From Bifidobacterium breve (lineage in GTDB: Bacteria > Actinomycetota > Acidimicrobiia > Acidimicrobiales > Ilumatobacteraceae): a stretch of 9,102 nucleotides of DNA. Made by a program: the position numbers and the translations under genes. The notes below the pieces were generated by a model. It was given only the letters and a program-made list of their open reading frames with translations, was not told where the DNA came from and did no database searches. The stretch spans positions 1 to 9,102 of the forward strand of contig CAMDER010000065.1 in assembly GCA_945896935.1 (NCBI GenBank), given 5' to 3'. Numbering within the stretch: the first letter of the stretch is position 1; the number at the start of each line of letters is the position of its first letter. This document shows positions 7,829-9,102 of the stretch, piece after piece.

Positions 7829-9102
7829 TCACGAAACGTCAGCCACCATCAATGGCGGCGCATGAAGGTGAGTGATGGTGGGGGCGCGACCCACAACGTC
7901 GCTGGCGATTTCTAACGCGTCGTCCATTGTTGAAGCCGGAACAAATCCGAGGCGACGAACAGTCTTGGGATCGCCACCAACAATGATGATGCGACTGCAA
8001 TGCTGTAACGCGTGACTGCCCCAGTACCACATGTAGAAGGGGTGAACGCCGTGATAGGCGTAGGTGGTACGGTAGAGATGCTTGTACCACTCGTCTTCGG
8101 CGTATTGCTTTTCCCACTTCTCGGACATCACTTTTGGATCAGTGGTATCAGCGAGAACTTGTTCGAAGAAGTCGATGTATGACGGATGATGAACTGGATG
8201 GAAATCGGGTTGCATGGGGTGGGTCATGATGATGACTCCACCTTCACGCACCAGCGGCATTCCCTTGTACATGTTGAAGTAGTAACCAAGGCCCATGCAC
8301 ATCACCAAGATGGGGTTCAAGATCGAGTGCACGTTGTACGGGCTGATGTAGGGGATACCCAACGTCAAGATGTCGGTCTGACCCTTCACTTCAACGAGTT
8401 GCTGCTTGTACACATGCTCGGTTGTGATGCGGTGAACAGCTTCAACATCGCCGGCCTGCACGCTCGTCATCTGGTGAGGGGCTTCAATTGAATGGAAGAT
8501 CTTGCGGGCCAAACGAGTTGGTGTGCGATTGAGCGCTTTGGTCGATGCCAAGAACGTCATGCGATCCGATGGCTTCCATTCCCATTCGCGCTTGGCTAAG
8601 AAGCCAAAGGGCGACGGGAAAGTGTCGGTATTGAGAGTTGTCTCAATTTGGAAAACCTTGACGCCGCTATCGAGCAAAACCTTGCCCATGCGCCAGTTGC
8701 TCTTGTGCAATTCGCTGCGATGTTGGTCCATGAAACTGCGGGAATGAATCATGGTTTCAGGATTGTGGTGATGGCGCAGCGATTTGTATGACGACAAGCC
8801 TGTTGCGGTGCTCTTCCAGCCGCCATCCATGGCGACGAGGTTGATATTGACGTACACGAGTAAATCGCTTTCAGCGGCGCGCTTATTGATTTCAACATCT
8901 TCGCCGTGAGGAGTCGTACCTAGATACGACAAGTTCTCAGGATCTTCAGCATCGTGCTGATAGAGCGTTCCGCGAGGGGCAAAGGCGTCGTACACACGAT
9001 CGCCAACCGCGTGACGAAGTTCTGCCTCGGTCATACGGCGGTGCAGGGCGAGTGCAGAGATGATGTGTACATCATCAACGCCAGCATCAGCGGCCATATC
9101 AA
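7829..9102 (-). CDS. LarA-like (DUF2088) nickel-pincer enzyme family protein, 5' end beyond window
   Basis: Homologue of the lactate racemase catalytic subunit LarA. The reading frame is open to the window edge; the Met codon at 9097 is probably internal because LarA proteins carry roughly 90 residues before this point. Numbering from that Met, 422 residues are visible. LALHRRMTEAEL (His19), the HDAEDPENLSYLGTTPHGEDVEIN block, GGWKS (Lys95) and RHHHN (His111) match the LarA N-terminal domain. From my knowledge of Lactobacillus plantarum LarA, His108, Lys184 (covalent cofactor attachment) and His200 (nickel ligand) have spacings 76 and 16, exactly those seen here. The second catalytic His (174) aligns with Ile85. 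The C-terminal domain keeps a GGVIIM strand and the ending typical of the family (VPASTMDDALEIA), with a long aromatic- and His-rich segment at about 322-369. Lactate racemase activity is therefore doubtful; another hydroxy-acid racemase, epimerase or redox reaction is possible. No larB, larC or larE maturation gene is in the window. Confidence 0.8.
   Translation of the reverse strand, partial: DMAADAGVDDVHIISALALHRRMTEAELRHAVGDRVYDAFAPRGTLYQHDAEDPENLSYLGTTPHGEDVEINKRAAESDLLVYVNINLVAMDGGWKSTATGLSSYKSLRHHHNPETMIHSRSFMDQHRSELHKSNWRMGKVLLDSGVKVFQIETTLNTDTFPSPFGFLAKREWEWKPSDRMTFLASTKALNRTPTRLARKIFHSIEAPHQMTSVQAGDVEAVHRITTEHVYKQQLVEVKGQTDILTLGIPYISPYNVHSILNPILVMCMGLGYYFNMYKGMPLVREGGVIIMTHPMQPDFHPVHHPSYIDFFEQVLADTTDPKVMSEKWEKQYAEDEWYKHLYRTTYAYHGVHPFYMWYWGSHALQHCSRIIIVGGDPKTVRRLGFVPASTMDDALEIASDVVGRAPTITHLHAPPLMVADVS

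Noticed and set aside
8186..8491. 101-codon plus-strand open frame rich in His and Val
   Set aside because: It is antisense to the LarA-like gene, and its His/Val-rich composition is a by-product of the opposite strand codons.
9095..9097. ATG at 9097 as the true start of the LarA-like gene
   Set aside because: The frame stays open to the edge, and the family needs roughly 90 more residues upstream, so this Met is most likely internal.

Overview
The window looks like ordinary chromosome from a bacterium, most likely an actinobacterium of moderate GC content. A freshwater or marine Acidimicrobiia lineage would fit, but that is inference from the style of the GltB N-terminus, heavy use of TTG for leucine, GTG starts and a LysM lipoprotein; no rRNA or marker gene is present to settle it. 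I see no phage, transposon, CRISPR, tRNA or rRNA signal, and coding density is very high.

Layout: a plus-strand block (about 97-6728) holds gltB and gltD, the large and small subunits of NADPH-dependent glutamate synthase. They overlap by 8 bases, and a small lipoprotein gene with two LysM domains follows within about 10-46 bases of the gltD stop. A minus-strand block (9102 down to 6793) holds a LarA-like (DUF2088, nickel-pincer lactate racemase superfamily) gene cut by the right window edge, followed 13 bases later by a PlsC-type acyltransferase gene. The two blocks converge on a 64-base gap almost filled by a perfect 22-bp hairpin, which probably ends transcription from both sides.

How the genes work together: GltB releases ammonia from glutamine and channels it to 2-oxoglutarate at an FMN site. 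GltD supplies electrons from NADPH through FAD and Fe-S clusters. Together they form the ammonia-assimilating GOGAT enzyme and contain all the cofactor motifs I could check. The lipoprotein is probably an envelope protein that binds peptidoglycan; its link to glutamate synthesis is positional only.

The part most worth a second look is the LarA-like protein. Three active-site positions of lactate racemase (one catalytic His, the cofactor-bearing Lys and the nickel-ligand His) align at exactly conserved spacing. The second catalytic His is replaced, and the C-terminal half is long, aromatic-rich and histidine-rich. This suggests a cofactor-dependent enzyme with different chemistry or a different substrate. 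I found no convincing evidence of a wholly new multi-gene system in this window.
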